From NCBI RefSeq assembly GCF_036417845.1, contig NC_089994.1:12480001-12544000 (forward strand): a DNA stretch of 64,000 bases, written 5' to 3'. Of this stretch, positions 44,102 through 57,200 are shown in pieces. The stretch's first letter is position 1, and every line of letters begins with the position of its first letter. Position numbers and translations under genes: made by a program. Source of the DNA: Apteryx mantelli. Taxonomy: Eukaryota; Chordata; Aves; Apterygiformes; Apterygidae. The notes under the pieces are model-generated. The model saw only the letters and a program-made list of their open reading frames with translations, did no database searches and was not told where the DNA came from.

Positions 44102-46554
44102 GTTGTAGGTCTGTAAACCACAATTTTTTGGAGCAGTATATATTTGTATATATTGAATGTGGACAATTTTGATACATTCAAGTAATTAAGTACAGCTGGA
44201 AGGTTAGTGCTGAGCTTGCCACATACATGGATCATTAAACCCGCGGCATAGACATGAATCCCGGGCCATGCTTCTCCTCGGCTGGAAGCTATCGGCGTGC
44301 GCTCGGGGGGCGGCCGTGAGGGTTCAGGCGAGTAGCAGGCGTCTGTATTGCGGAGGCAGTCCTGGCTTGGTGCTCTCGCGCTGCATCCTGTGTACCTGCA
44401 GGACAGCCCTTGCAGAACTGGTAAAATCCTTCTGGAAGCAGTCTGGGTCTCTTCGGCATTTCTGGCTACAGGCTGGGGGTTTTTTTGTTGGTTTTTATTT
44501 GCTTTTTTAGGCACAAGCACAAACAGCCACAGAAGCAGCAGGCTGTGAACGGATAATGTAACGGAGGCCTGATACTGAAGCATTTGTGTAAGCTACACTT
44601 AAACTTCCCTGGTGGGGGCAATTGAAAGTATTTTTTAATTTCTTTATTAGCATTTCTGCTCTGCGATCAGAAACATCCATGTTGCCAAAGATGATGCCAG
44701 CTCAAAAGTCAATTAAGTTGCTCCTGAAACCCTCGTAAAGTATCACACTGAACGTGCAAAAATTGAGAGAAAAAAAGCAACGAGGACTTAACCACCATGT
44801 GCAAAATATTGTTAGATCCCCAAAAACAAAGCCTGAGGTTTCGAGTTGCTTTCAAAGATACTTTTCTGCCCAGCGCTAACAAAATACTGCCACGACTCTG
44901 ATAAATTAAGAGACACACACATGCGCACGCAGACAACGGAAAGGCAGCCAGCTCTCCTCTCCCGCACATGCTCACAGCACCCGAAGCCTCAACCAGCACT
45001 CCAGCCACTCGCACCCGCAGTCTCATTTGGCTACAGAGTCTCTTTAGAAGAAATGCTGAACATAAAACCGAACACTACAAGATTTCTTTATAAAAATTAA
45101 GCAGCAAATAAAACTTTTTTAGAAAATGCATTTCCAATTGTAAGTGTGTAGGATCTTAACGCCTGTTCTTGAGCTCTTAAAAAGCACGGAGCTTTATATT
45201 AACTGTCCTTAAAAGAACACTTAAATAAAAAACAAAACAAAACAAAATCTTGGTACTGCCAGACTGCAAGTCAGCTTTGCCTGGTGTGGAGGAGGAACAG
45301 CACAGACTCTGCCGTGCTTTTTGCCTCACACTCACGAGATACAGTACAGTTAAATACATACAGTTACACACAAACCCTATATATCAATATATATTCACCC
45401 TTAGGAATACATATCAATATATGCACACACGTAGTGCAATCGAACCACCAGGAAACGAGGAAAGGAATAAAAAGAACAGCATTCCTAACAGTCGTGATGT
45501 TCCTGGGTTGTCGCGTGATGCAAAGTCAACTTCTCAAAGTTCCCATAGTGTGTAAAGTGCTCCTTTGATTCACAAAGCTAGTGTTTTCAGTTCCGGGGAG
45601 GGCGGGGGGGACAGGAAAGGGGCTATCGAACCAACAGCTGAGAGCAGGACAGCGCTAGTGCTTCCTCATGGTAGATATGTACTGAGAGGCCGAGCTGAAC
45701 AGCCAAGTCTTTAACCTTGACCCCGCTGAGCCTGGGGACCAAGGGAGGAACGGATTCATTTTGGCTTCTTACGAACACAGGGACGTTACGTGGTGCGTTG
45801 GCTTCTGGTTTTCTGCGCAGAGTCTCTTTCCCTGCATCGTTTGTCCATCCGGGCAGAGAGGCAATCCACGTGACAGCCGCGGGAGACGCGAACTTCCCCA
45901 GCGGCAACGTGTTTCCAGCCTTGCTCAGGAAGTCCACAGAAGGTGGGAGCTAGTTCAGCAATAAACGGAGCTGCCTCCCCCTCTCTGCCACACAGCATGC
46001 ACTCCAAGGCAAAAACATGTATGAGAAGGGACAAGGGAGAAAAGGGAGGGGAGCCTTGGGTTGCCAGGAAGCTTTAAGATGCCTGGCTATCAGCTGGGGT
46101 AGGGGAAAGTACACAAACTGGCCTTGATTTCTGAATGACACCCTCCAACATTAACTGAAGCCAGCAGTTTCAGCACATCCATTGCCCGCAATGGACACAG
46201 CACTGGAATACCCTGTTCTTAAACAAGAGGGATAGGCAGTCTTTTCCTTCAAAGTGCTGGGAAGAAGTGGAATTATATCCTTCATCCCCTCTGCCAACGA
46301 GGGAAACCTTTCCACATCGGCTACGTCTTCACCCAGACTTTTGGACAGGGAAGTTTTGTGCTTGCTGCAGTCACGCATCCCCACAAGAGAATCCAAGTCT
46401 GTGGAACAACTTCCCAAAGCCTCAAAACACAAAACATGGAGCAGTTCATCCTCCAGGTCTCCTACTGCCAGGATCATTTCCCGTCACAGCAGCAGGCCGT
46501 TGGAAACAAAGTGATCAGCCGGGGCGAGGTGCGTGGAGGGGATGAACCTTAAAA

Positions 46555-49500
46555 TCAGGCGCAGAACCCCGACAGCAGAGCTGACAGCCTGCGCTCGATG
46601 CACAGTTTGCCTGGGAGAGAAAAAAAAGACACAGGAAATCAACTTCGCATTCTCCTGGCACTATGAACACTACCAAAATATGCTGGAGTTGATAAAATGT
46701 GAGAATTTCAGCTAGTGCAAGCCCCCCTTCTAGAATCATTACCATGTACTGACTTATTCCAGGTGAGGATCTAACCACAAACACCCTGCTGAGGAGTGGA
46801 ATAATCAGAGATCCAACAAAGAAAACCAGGAGGCAGCAGTTTTAGTGGAGGTATCAAGATGTTGGAAAGGACCACTGTCTGCCACTACCAGTTTATTCAT
46901 TTTAAGTTAATGGAGTGGCTTTTGCCAGCAACCAAGGTGGCTCAAGGTCTCAATGCCATTTGTCATGGCTTAAAACTGAGAAAACAAGTACAACCTAGCC
47001 CAGCGTGATCAGTGCTGGATTCTTGCCTGCACCAGCCTGGGAACAGACTTTTTCAAAAGCTTTAGGTTTGCTGGAATTCATTCCTCTACCATGAAGGCTT
47101 TCTTATTTCTAGGTTCATTACTTTACTTTTCAGAAATAAATAACCAAACACACATGTATCTAAGATATAAAATGAAAAGCATACCTAGTACAGCCTACCA
47201 GAGAGCAACTCACTCAGGGAGCTGGATATCAGTGGGGGAAAGAAATCTATTAGGTGCATGAACCAGAAATTTGTATCTCTGGACAAAAGATGTGCTTTAG
47301 GTTTGGTAAGAAACGGTGCCCTAGAAGCTACTTAGCATTCCCTATTCACTCAGCCATCCAGCACTGTACACCACCTGCCAATCCCCTTTGCTCTCCTTCA
47401 CTGAGCCTCATGTCAGCTGTTAAAAGTTGGTGATAATTAACTGACTGATTGCCTGTGAGCCAGAAATCTCTTCTCTCATTACCTATCCAAGAGCTCTATC
47501 TACATGCAAAACTAGGGCAGCCTGGCAGCATTCAGGGTGCTGGCCCATGAAACGCATTCACTAGCCAGCAGAGGGAGAGAGATGCAGTTTGCCAGCTGTG
47601 TCTTTTCCCTTCTGCAGCATTGACACCATCGTGGCCTACTGCTGACGGGCTGGTTTAGCTGTGATGGAGCAGAGCTGAGGGCAAGTCAAGCTGCTCTGAC
47701 AGATGCTGGCTACCCCCAATCCCCGCTGCCTGCCTCCCATAGAGGGAGAGAACACAAAGATGTCCAAACCCCAGCCAGAAGGGCAAGGAAAGTGTGCTTG
47801 GAGCAAGGGAGGTCAGTCCTTCCCACCACGCATCCGTTACTCGCAGAGCCTGCAGCAACAGAGAACAGCACCCCTTCGCAACAAAGGCACTGCCTAAGGG
47901 AGGCGACAGCATGGATCAGCAAACAGAGGGATCATCTGTCTCTGGGAGAGGAAGCCAAAGGATGGCAAGCAGGCAAGGGTTCAGTTTTCACTGCTACAGT
48001 CACTTGCTGATGAGAAAAATGTCTGCTGCCTTCTTAGCCAGGCCTGGGGCAGGCGAACCCAGACAGGTGAGCAGTCCCATTTTAGAAGTCATGTGTTGGA
48101 AGAAGCCCTCATCATGCTGATCAGCCATCTCCGCCTGACAGCCACTGCAGTTTCACATTCCCAAGCGCTCTGTGCAATCAGGCGGATGGTTCCGGCTGGA
48201 AACCAAACCCAGGCCTTTGCTGCTGCCAAACCACTTCCTTCAGCAAGTTCTCCCATGCACCAAAAGCTCAACAAAGCTCTGGCAACTGCTGTGCAGGGCA
48301 GCTCTCAATATATGGCTCAGAACAAGGACCTGCATTTCCAAGTTTTCCCGCTGGGAAAGCAGGAGGCCTGGTGGCTAGGAGGTATTACAAGCCAAGAGAT
48401 CTCCACTATATCCACTAAGATGTAGCCAAACATAAAAAGGATGCTGGATACTGAAACACCTGATCCATGCAGCTAGAAAAACACAGCATGGTCTAGTGAG
48501 AAACCAAGCAGTGAGCACTCACATTTAGTGATGTTTTCTATGTCTCCCTGTTCAGTGATGATGTTCAGGAGCCCCTCCATCAGCAGCAGAGCCTTGTGGT
48601 ACCTCTGTGCGCAGTCCTCTCTGTGGTGGAACATCTCATCCAGGGCTGCAGATTGTACCTACAGGCGACAACCCCATGGCAAGAGCTTACTCCCAGACCA
48701 GAGCCAGTTCTCCCAACAGTGCCCCTCTGCTGTGTGAACACCTCCTTGTCCAGCCCTCCAGGGGCTGCACGTAGCATCAAGAATGAAACCATCTACTAAG
48801 GCCACGGACAGGAACTGTTAGTGCCCGACCCTTGGCTCTGTGCAGACCCTGTTTCCAGGCACTGTATGGTTATTACCATTTGCACAGCATAGCTGAAGAT
48901 GAGCTTCTCTGCAGTGATGCTGTTGATCCGATCCATGAGTTTCTGTTTGTCCAAGAAGAACCTCTGGAGTCTCATGTTGAGGCAGTGGCAGGATGACACA
49001 CTGGATTTATAAAGCTCATTCAGCTTCTTCACAACTAGGGCAAAGGAAGGAAATGCTTTGGGCTCTACTTCCAGTTCTCCCTGTGCCTCCCATTCCACAT
49101 GCACAGGACTCCATGTAAGCAACTTGGAGCCAACTGGGTTGTATTAAAACCAAATATGAGACCAACAGTGAAGTACCCCCTACACCAGCAGGGCTTTGTC
49201 TTTTTCCTGTCCTTTGTCACCCTCACCAGTCATAAGCCTGCACATGGCAACACCTACACATATGCCTAGTTCACCTGAGGCCAGGTCTATTTTTGTTTCT
49301 TTCAGCTGCCACAGGGTAGAGCAGTTTGCACAGTGCGAGATGTCTCACGCATCACCAGAAGCAATAGACATGCCAGATACAAAGCTTCTGCTACTTGATG
49401 GGTGATGATGTGCTGTGAAAAAGTATGTGACTTGCATGAGAGCTGTTAGAGCTGAGCGTGGATGAGCAGCACTGACTAAAGAGTAAAGCCAGGCTCTCTT

Positions 49501-52500
49501 GGGAATCTGCTGTCAGGTTAGGGACTGAAAGACCACCCTTGCTCAGAAGGGACTTGAAAGTGGGAAACCCAAAGCTCCTAGATGAAATCAGGAGGGCGAA
49601 ATCAAAAACTCCTTGAGAAGGGTTTGTGCTTGAAAAGCCAAGACAGACTTTATTTCTTAAAAAAAAACAAATAAAGCAATGTCCTCCTTCATAAAATTCA
49701 ACCAGAACTCTGGGCATTGCCCAAGTTACTGCAAAAAAGCAGCAAGCTGTGGGTAGGGACCCTGCCTGGCGCACACTGCCAGGGACACTCGGTGCGACCC
49801 CTTGTCACATTTCCCCACTGGTTCTACTGCCCATGGGACCAAGTTACCTAAGTACCTTGAAAACCCTCTTGTCCTCACTGCTCCTTGGAAAACCTCAAGG
49901 GAGCAGTGCTGTGTGGGGAGAGAAATAAGAAAAGAGAGCCTTGCCCAATTCCCACACACCGAAGGAAGAGTGCTGCTATAATCTACCACTACAAATCTGT
50001 CCATGAAGAGGAACAATTTGTTTGCGTTATAATGACTTTCCCATTAGTCTGGACATGTGAAAGATGTGTAGAGAAACCTGTGTGTTTTGCTCCACAATGC
50101 TCATTACAACATACACGTGCATGTAACTTCTGGGGGGGGGTTATTTGTTTTTTTTTTTTGTTTTTTTTATATACACCCTCTCCCCCAAGTCAGCAGGGGT
50201 ACTTTCAAAGACTAAGCCCTAGGGAAAGGAGGCTGAGGGGTCAAGAACTTCTTGTGCTTCAAAAATCTCCCTCAGTATTATAATAATGGTAGTATTTAAA
50301 TTATTTTTTTTTTCTAATCACTGAATCACAGTCAGCTCACATCACAACCAACAACAAATAAGGCAGTCAGATGCAAATGTAAGGCCATAAGAGACCAGCA
50401 AATAAGCGACTCTGGCATTACCAGCATTTTACTTCCTGTGTGTTCATTTCACTTGAAAATCATCATTGCCAAGACACATCTCAGTTTGCCAAGTAAGCAC
50501 TTACTAGGATGTGCACTGTGCAGTTAAAGTGGACTTACGTCCAGTGCAAATAAGCATCTGAGACAGAGACGTACAGGGAGTCAGATAAGAGATATTCCCC
50601 TCTCACTAATTAGCACTGAAGATTCACAAAGGAGCATGAGCAGGAGTTTGAGTTCTAAAGTACACGAGTATAAAGAACACCCTGCAAGAAAGGCCTGGCC
50701 CTGCAAGGGGGCAATGAGGAACAAGCACACACGTTCTACGCGTTCAAGCACACACCCCTACACATGCTGTAGGGGTTCACACTCACTCAGGCTTCTCCCT
50801 GCCCTTGTGGTGCTTTGAATACTTCCATTTCAGGCAAATCTGTTGTACCGCAGCCCCTTACCTTGCTTGACGGTGGAGGAGAGGCACAGCTTGCCAGCTT
50901 TGATCTGCTCTATGGCTGTCTGCAGGCCAGAGGACAGAAGCTCTGCTACCTTCAGGTACAGCACTAGCTGCTCTGCATAGCTGTAAAGAAAGCACATTGC
51001 AATGCAAACAGATCAACAGGACAGTGTAGTTATAGCAGTGAGCGTCCCAGAAGATTTCTGGCACATAACGGCAGTGCTGGAAGTCCGGCACTCTCCCTAG
51101 TCCTTACCTCCACTCCCGGCTGAGGAGGCTGATCTGGTCAGCCACCACACTCTCCTGGAGCTGGTACTCGGATGCCACTGAACTGCTCATCTCGCTGGAG
51201 CTGCCTTTAAGGGCAGCAATTTCCATCACATAATGGACGAAGGCCAGCGTGAAGCGGAGGCTGCGCAGGATGTCCGTGTGCTCTTGCTGTTGAAGGGAAT
51301 GCAAAGGTGGGGTTACACCGGGAGAGCTGGCATGGCAGGGAGGGCCGCTCACCTAGCTGCAGTGCCAGTGACTCATCCAGGTTTAAAAACAGTGACACAT
51401 CAGGCTTGAAATCCCCCTGTACCTCTCCTTTGGGAAGGCACAGTCAGACTCAGTGCTGAGCCCACGCACCACACCAGCTCCTCCTCCACATTAAAAGGAG
51501 CAGTGACAGCCTCAGGCCAGAAATCTACAGGCGGTTCCCTGGGGAGGCTGTTGAGTCTTGCTCCAAGACAACCCGCTCCCTTCCCAAGGAGCGTTCGCAG
51601 CTCTGTGCGACTGCTTTGGAAGTCAACCTGGAAGAGGGAGAGACTGCCTGCACCCTGGGCCTAGCTTTGCTCCCCATCATAGCAACGCTGGTACAAGCAA
51701 CTGAGGGTTTCATGAGAGTGTGGAAACCTCCTACCTTAAGGAAAACTGCAAACAAAGCTTGTCTCACCCTATACCCCAGCCCTCACTTAGCTGTGGTCTG
51801 TACGTGCTTCCAGCTCAGTGCAGGCGAACCCTGCGTGAGGCGCTCTGAAGGCAACAGCAAGGGCAACCTTTTATCTGCAACTCCTGTCTAGCCAGCGAGG
51901 GAAGAGAGACTCTCACACAAAGTGCTATGCTCATTTCAAAGCAGTTTCTCCTCTGCTATTACAGATCAAAGGGTATTATCCCATTTCTGGGAAGCTGCAT
52001 TGCTTAAGTCCCATGCAAGCTTTTTGGGGAAGTTTGTATTTGTGGAAAAACTGAGTGCTCGTGGGTCCTACCAAATGAGTTGCTGTCTGAATCAAATGCA
52101 GCTCCACTGTTTGTACTTTGCCTCTGCAGAAAAGCAGCTAACCTGTTTAACCTTCAAATATTTAGTGGGTTGGTCCTCTCAAAGGAGGACTGGTAAGGAT
52201 CTTTCCTACATGAATTTGGGACAAAAATACGCCTCAAGTTCTGCTTGCTTTTGCATGCTTTGGTTTTTTATTCACTGGCTCAGGCACTTGGCTGCTACGG
52301 CAGCTTTGAATATCTGAAATACAAATCTCTCCTCCACTATCTTGCTACCTGGACAGTCTGGTAAGGTAAGGAAGTGCTACCTCCATCTTCCTCTTTTCTC
52401 TTTAAAAGCAGATGGGGAAGTCAGCAATTAAGTAATTGTCAAGTCGTATAAGAAGTTTGTGGCAGAGCAGGAAACTAAACTGAGATCTGGAAGGTCTCAG

Positions 52501-54253
52501 CCTGGTATCTCTAACCAATGCACAGTCCTTTCTCTCTGCTTATATAGTTGGCTTCTATTAATTACACTGGAGTTCCTGGCCTTGTTAGGCATTGCAAGAG
52601 TCTTTCCTTCCATGGCCAACTTTGTATTGTGCTTTTGAGGCACTGCAAAACAAACTTTAAAACCTAACCTTCAATTTGCCTCGTCTGCGCCTAAGGAAAC
52701 TTTTTCAAATGATAGGAGAATCATCTATCTGAATATAACAGCTCTGCTTGAGATAAACAGGGCTGCTTAAACAGCTAGATTTCAATGCCCTGAAAATGTC
52801 AGCAGAAAGCAGAAAATCTGCCAGGTTTGCGTTCCAGCCAAATCCACAGAGCACACAGGGGTCTCCAAATATGCCGAACAGGTTTGGTGCCGGGAAGGTT
52901 GTGACATGCAAATGGATTGCTGTGCTCAGCAGAAATGACAACCAAACCAAAATGACTCACTACAGGCATGAGAAGCTGAACTGAGGGGTATGAATGAGAT
53001 CAAGCCGATACTTTCTTAGGATACTTCTCTTCAGACCTTGAAGAGCGGTGGCAGCTGGCAGAGCCCCATACTTCCGGGACTTTAAAGAAGCATGATGCTT
53101 AATTAAATTCACTACTATTGTGATCACATCAATGTTGAAGTCCTAGCCCTGTGGCTCTGCAGGTAATTAAGCAAACAAATGCAATCCAATGCAAAACTGA
53201 GAAAAGTTTGAGCTAAACAAAATCTGGAACAGAAGAGCAAACCCACATCCTTAGAACAATGTATGCAGATCTCTGCGGTATCCAGGAGATTTTAGCAACA
53301 GCAGCAAAATTTGGATACAAAGAACCTTCCCCAGTCCTAGACAGCCCAAGGAGATAATAGGAATAGAGCTGAAACCATGACCAAATCTGCCTCCCACCTC
53401 TATTGCAAATGGGCAGCCTGACCTACATCTCAAATATATCTCAGCTACAGAAGCATCTGCTCTGCTTCAGCCTCACTTTAGCCTGCAAAGAAGGGGAGCC
53501 TGGCAGCCCTTCAGCTTCACAAGCTGGTTCAGCTGTTCTGGTGCAGAATTTCCCCCCTCCCTGCCATAAGCAACGTAAGTGTCAGGTTAATATTTTTTTC
53601 AGATCCTTTCATTAGAGGGTTTATCACTGACTGACTCCCCAAGCAGACACAGAAGGCAGCCGTTTGATACACTAAGCTGCTCGCTCTCTCAAATTAGCTG
53701 TTACCAATGCTGAGCCTTATAAAAGGGAAAAGCCCCAAACCACCCAGGTTTTCTTCAGAAATGGTTAATACAGAACGCATCAGATAACTGATGTTTCCAA
53801 CCTGCAATTTTGGCTTTGGAAATGGCAAATTATATCCCCAGACATGGGCTGTCCCAAGGACTAAAGTATGAGGCTTGAAAGCCACTATGCTAAATGTGTC
53901 CCGGCTTTCTGCGCACTGTGCTGGCCTAGCTCTCCTGGAGCCAGTTCACACCGTCTTTGAGATTGACTCCCTAGGCTGCAAGGACAGAGTCATCTGATCT
54001 TTGGATTTGCTTTCCTTTTATTCTCCCTCTCCTTTGCCCCTAACAAGACCCTGAGATATACCCACCTCCATGAGTGTCTCTTCAGGCAACTCTGGTGCCT
54101 CAAACGTAACAGCACCTTCCAAGTTAGCTGTGATCGGATCAGCAAAAGCGTACCGGAGACTTGAAGGGCCTTCAACAGCATCCCCACCAGTTCCCATTGC
54201 CAAGTGTCTGCCAGTGAATGAGCCTCCAGAACTGAGAGAGCTGGAAGACCCCA
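46555..54253 (-). CDS. ULK1: ULK1 C-terminal EAT/MIT domain exons
   Basis: Exon 54253-54066 ends the linker and holds the well conserved [20 protein letters not shown]. Exons 51286-51108 and 50980-50862 code [39 protein letters not shown] and [20 protein letters not shown]. Exons 49034-48877 and 48658-48523 code [20 protein letters not shown] and [20 protein letters not shown]. The last coding exon adds [15 protein letters not shown]. This all-helical domain is known to bind ATG13 and FIP200 and to reach membranes. Confidence 0.95.
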
Positions 54254-57200
54254 CTGAAAAGGAAAATAGACAAGGAAATTAATATTTTAAAACTAGACCA
54301 GGTATTCCTCATCCAGATTGAGGGACAACTGCCACTATGGGATACAGGATCCCATCTCTGACAGGGGTCAGCAACAGACACTTTGGAGGACGATGCAAGG
54401 CCCCTGATCCAGAACAACTACTCCCCATGTAAGCTCCTTATCATCTCGGCTTACCAACTCAAGCACATTTAATGCACCTTCCAGAACATTTGTCATTCAC
54501 AGAGACAATTACGGAAGCTTTCTTCCTCCCTCCCCCCGCAAGCCTTTCTGAATTCTGCTTCAGTATCTTGGGCTTATTTTATCATATGCCACCATAGTCA
54601 ACTTCCACATCACGGATCAGCATGATTTGAACCATGGGTCCTTAGCCTTAACGGTATCACTGAATGAGCACCTCTGATAAGTGAGGTTTATCATAGTTTT
54701 AAAACATCAGCAATTTAGATGGATACCAGGAGAGCTTTCCACTGCGTTCCCCACACTTCTGCTTCCTTCTCTTTTCAAATAGGAGCCTGGGCACAGAGTA
54801 AGTGACTTCAGCTGCACGAAGACTAACTCAGAATTCAGGAAACCCTGTCCAGTGTTGTGTCCATCAGACAATCCTCTAACATCATCTTTTTCCCCTCTTG
54901 ACCACTGAATCCACCCTACAAGCATATCATATATAAGAGACACATACTTTAAAAGGAGCTTCTGTCCCTGGGCATTCATGGTACATTCACCATTTCCAGA
55001 GGGCTTCACATCCCCTGAGTACGCGCTGCCCAGCAGGAGGACGCTAATCCCAGCCACAGTACTGTGCTAATTCCACCCAGGTGATATTCTCCACTGTCAC
55101 TGACCATTTGGGTAGAAGGGACACATCTGCCTCTGTGAATTTCATTGCTGCCTTCAAAAGGTTCAACAATATGATACGCAGTTGAACGAATGACCTGAGA
55201 GGCACAGTCTCCTTTCCTCCCAAAACTCTCTTACATTTAGCAGCCATACTTCAATGCTAAGCGGACATCAAAAGACTGACACAATATTTCCAGATCTTTC
55301 AGACAGAGGAAAGAACCAACAATATCACATTCCAAGTATCCTGTATTTCCAGGACACTGCTCACAGAAGTTTTTAATCACGATTTATGAAAAGGCTCTGC
55401 TTCTGTATCTGTCAAGCAATCTTACTCATGGCTGGCACAAACACTTGGGGTACAGAGTCTCAACTTGCAAAGTCCCCTTCACTTCTGCGTGTTAACTATA
55501 ACAAAAGGAGTTGTTGCACTGACAAAGCTTGCCAAGCTGCACTGCTTGCACAGTGTCTTGGCCCAATGCTGTGCATGTGTTTTAGGTTCACTACCTAAAC
55601 AGCCTTCTCTTCCAGGGAGCCCATCTGAGATCCAGTTTTGCAGGCCTTCAAGCATCCAAATACCAACCCCCTAAAAACTTGTGCTTGGATCTGCTTCCAA
55701 GTTGCCGCAAAAGCAATACAGGAAGTCTGATTTCTCTATTCATAACATTTCAGTGGGAGCTAGAGGTCCTAGCACAATGGGGTTGCTACCTTGGCTACAA
55801 GCCAGTCAGACACTTTGTAAGAGAGAGTCCCTGCCCTACAGAGCTTACACTCAAAACAGGCAAAACAGAAGAAGGATTATGATCCCAACTTTCCACAGAC
55901 AATCAGGGATCTGAGTGGTTTTAGTTAAGAAGGAAATCCAGGCTACAGCCAGGAACTGAGCCCATATGTCCCCCATCCCAGTCAAGTAGTTTATTCATGG
56001 TTACATCCAAACCTTCTTTGTGGTAATTAAGAACAGCAGCATCGACTACATACAGATGAGGAACAGCCAGGACAAAAACCCAAACAAGCCAAAATGCAAA
56101 CAGAAGTGTCCAAACATTTTCTTAAACTGAAGATGGACTCCAGCTCCTGGACCCTTTACCCCAGAAGGGCCAGTACCACAGCCTCAGCTGCTGGCTGATG
56201 AGACCAGAGTGCTGACACCTCAAAATGATGGATCTGCCAAGTGGGAATGCATTTTCTCCTTTTCCTACATAAGCAACTCGGGGCATAATTAACACCACTA
56301 GTACTTTTGCATAAAGAGCCATCCTGGCCCTTTCCTAACAGTACTTGTGCATTGGACACGTTCAGCTGTTACAGCTTATCCAAAACCCAGGAGGAAAACC
56401 ATCAGAACACTATCTTTACGACTGCTGACCTATCAGCAACCACTGGGTCTATGAACAGCTGCAGCATTACTCCTGGAGTAGAGCAAAACAAAGTAAAAAA
56501 AATAGTTTGCCTCTCTCTTCCAGCACTGGAAACCAAAATGCCCTTGCGCCTGTGCAAACAGTTATCAGCAATAACTGGGATGGCAAGAACCAGCACGAGA
56601 ACCTCAAAGGCATTTAGACCAGCTGAGCTCTGCGTATCGCACTCTGACCAGCCCTCTGCCACTGCCGGCGTTCGGCAGCAAGAAACACAGCACACAGCTC
56701 TGCCTTCAGACATTCTCACTGCAACAGGCAGGTATCAGCCCTTTACCTGAAAACATCCTGGTCCTCGTGGTCTGTGGGGGGGTTGTTCCACTGGGAGGGG
56801 ATCCGACAGTAAAAACCACTGGGGATGGGCTGGCAGAGCCCCCAGCCCGGGCACCAGAGTGCAGGGTCCCTCCGTAAGCACCTGAGGGAGCTGGGGAGAC
56901 AGTTGAAAGGTGCAGACTGGCATTACAGGAAAGTTACTCGGAGCATGGTGTGCCTCACCCAGCAGCTTCATGTTCCTGCACGCTCCCTTGAGAGTCCGTG
57001 GTTGCGAGCCCAGGCCAATGCTCCCTTCGGAAGCATCCCCTGAGAGCACAACCAAGCCAGGCTGGCATGTACCGCAGGACGTGAGCCTGGGCAGCGTTAC
57101 GCATCGCTGCAGCTGTTCTCCCCTCCTCACTCCCCAACCTGCAAGCCCAGGAAGGCCCACCCTTGCAAAGCCATTCATATTCGAGCCGCCTGGCACAAAG

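Larger units (their letters stand above)
43518..46554 (-). other. ULK1: Probable ULK1 3' UTR
   Basis: About 3 kb after the stop without another gene. Minus-strand AATAAA signals lie at 44643-44648, 44494-44499, 43778-43783 and 43518-43523, and the most distal is followed by a T/G-rich stretch. A TA/CA microsatellite is inside. The 208-codon minus-strand frame at 44583-43957 is largely this microsatellite and is not a gene. Confidence 0.5.

Noticed and set aside
43957-44583. 208-codon minus-strand open frame downstream of ULK1
   Set aside because: Most of it is translation of the TA/CA microsatellite and low-complexity sequence within the probable 3' UTR.
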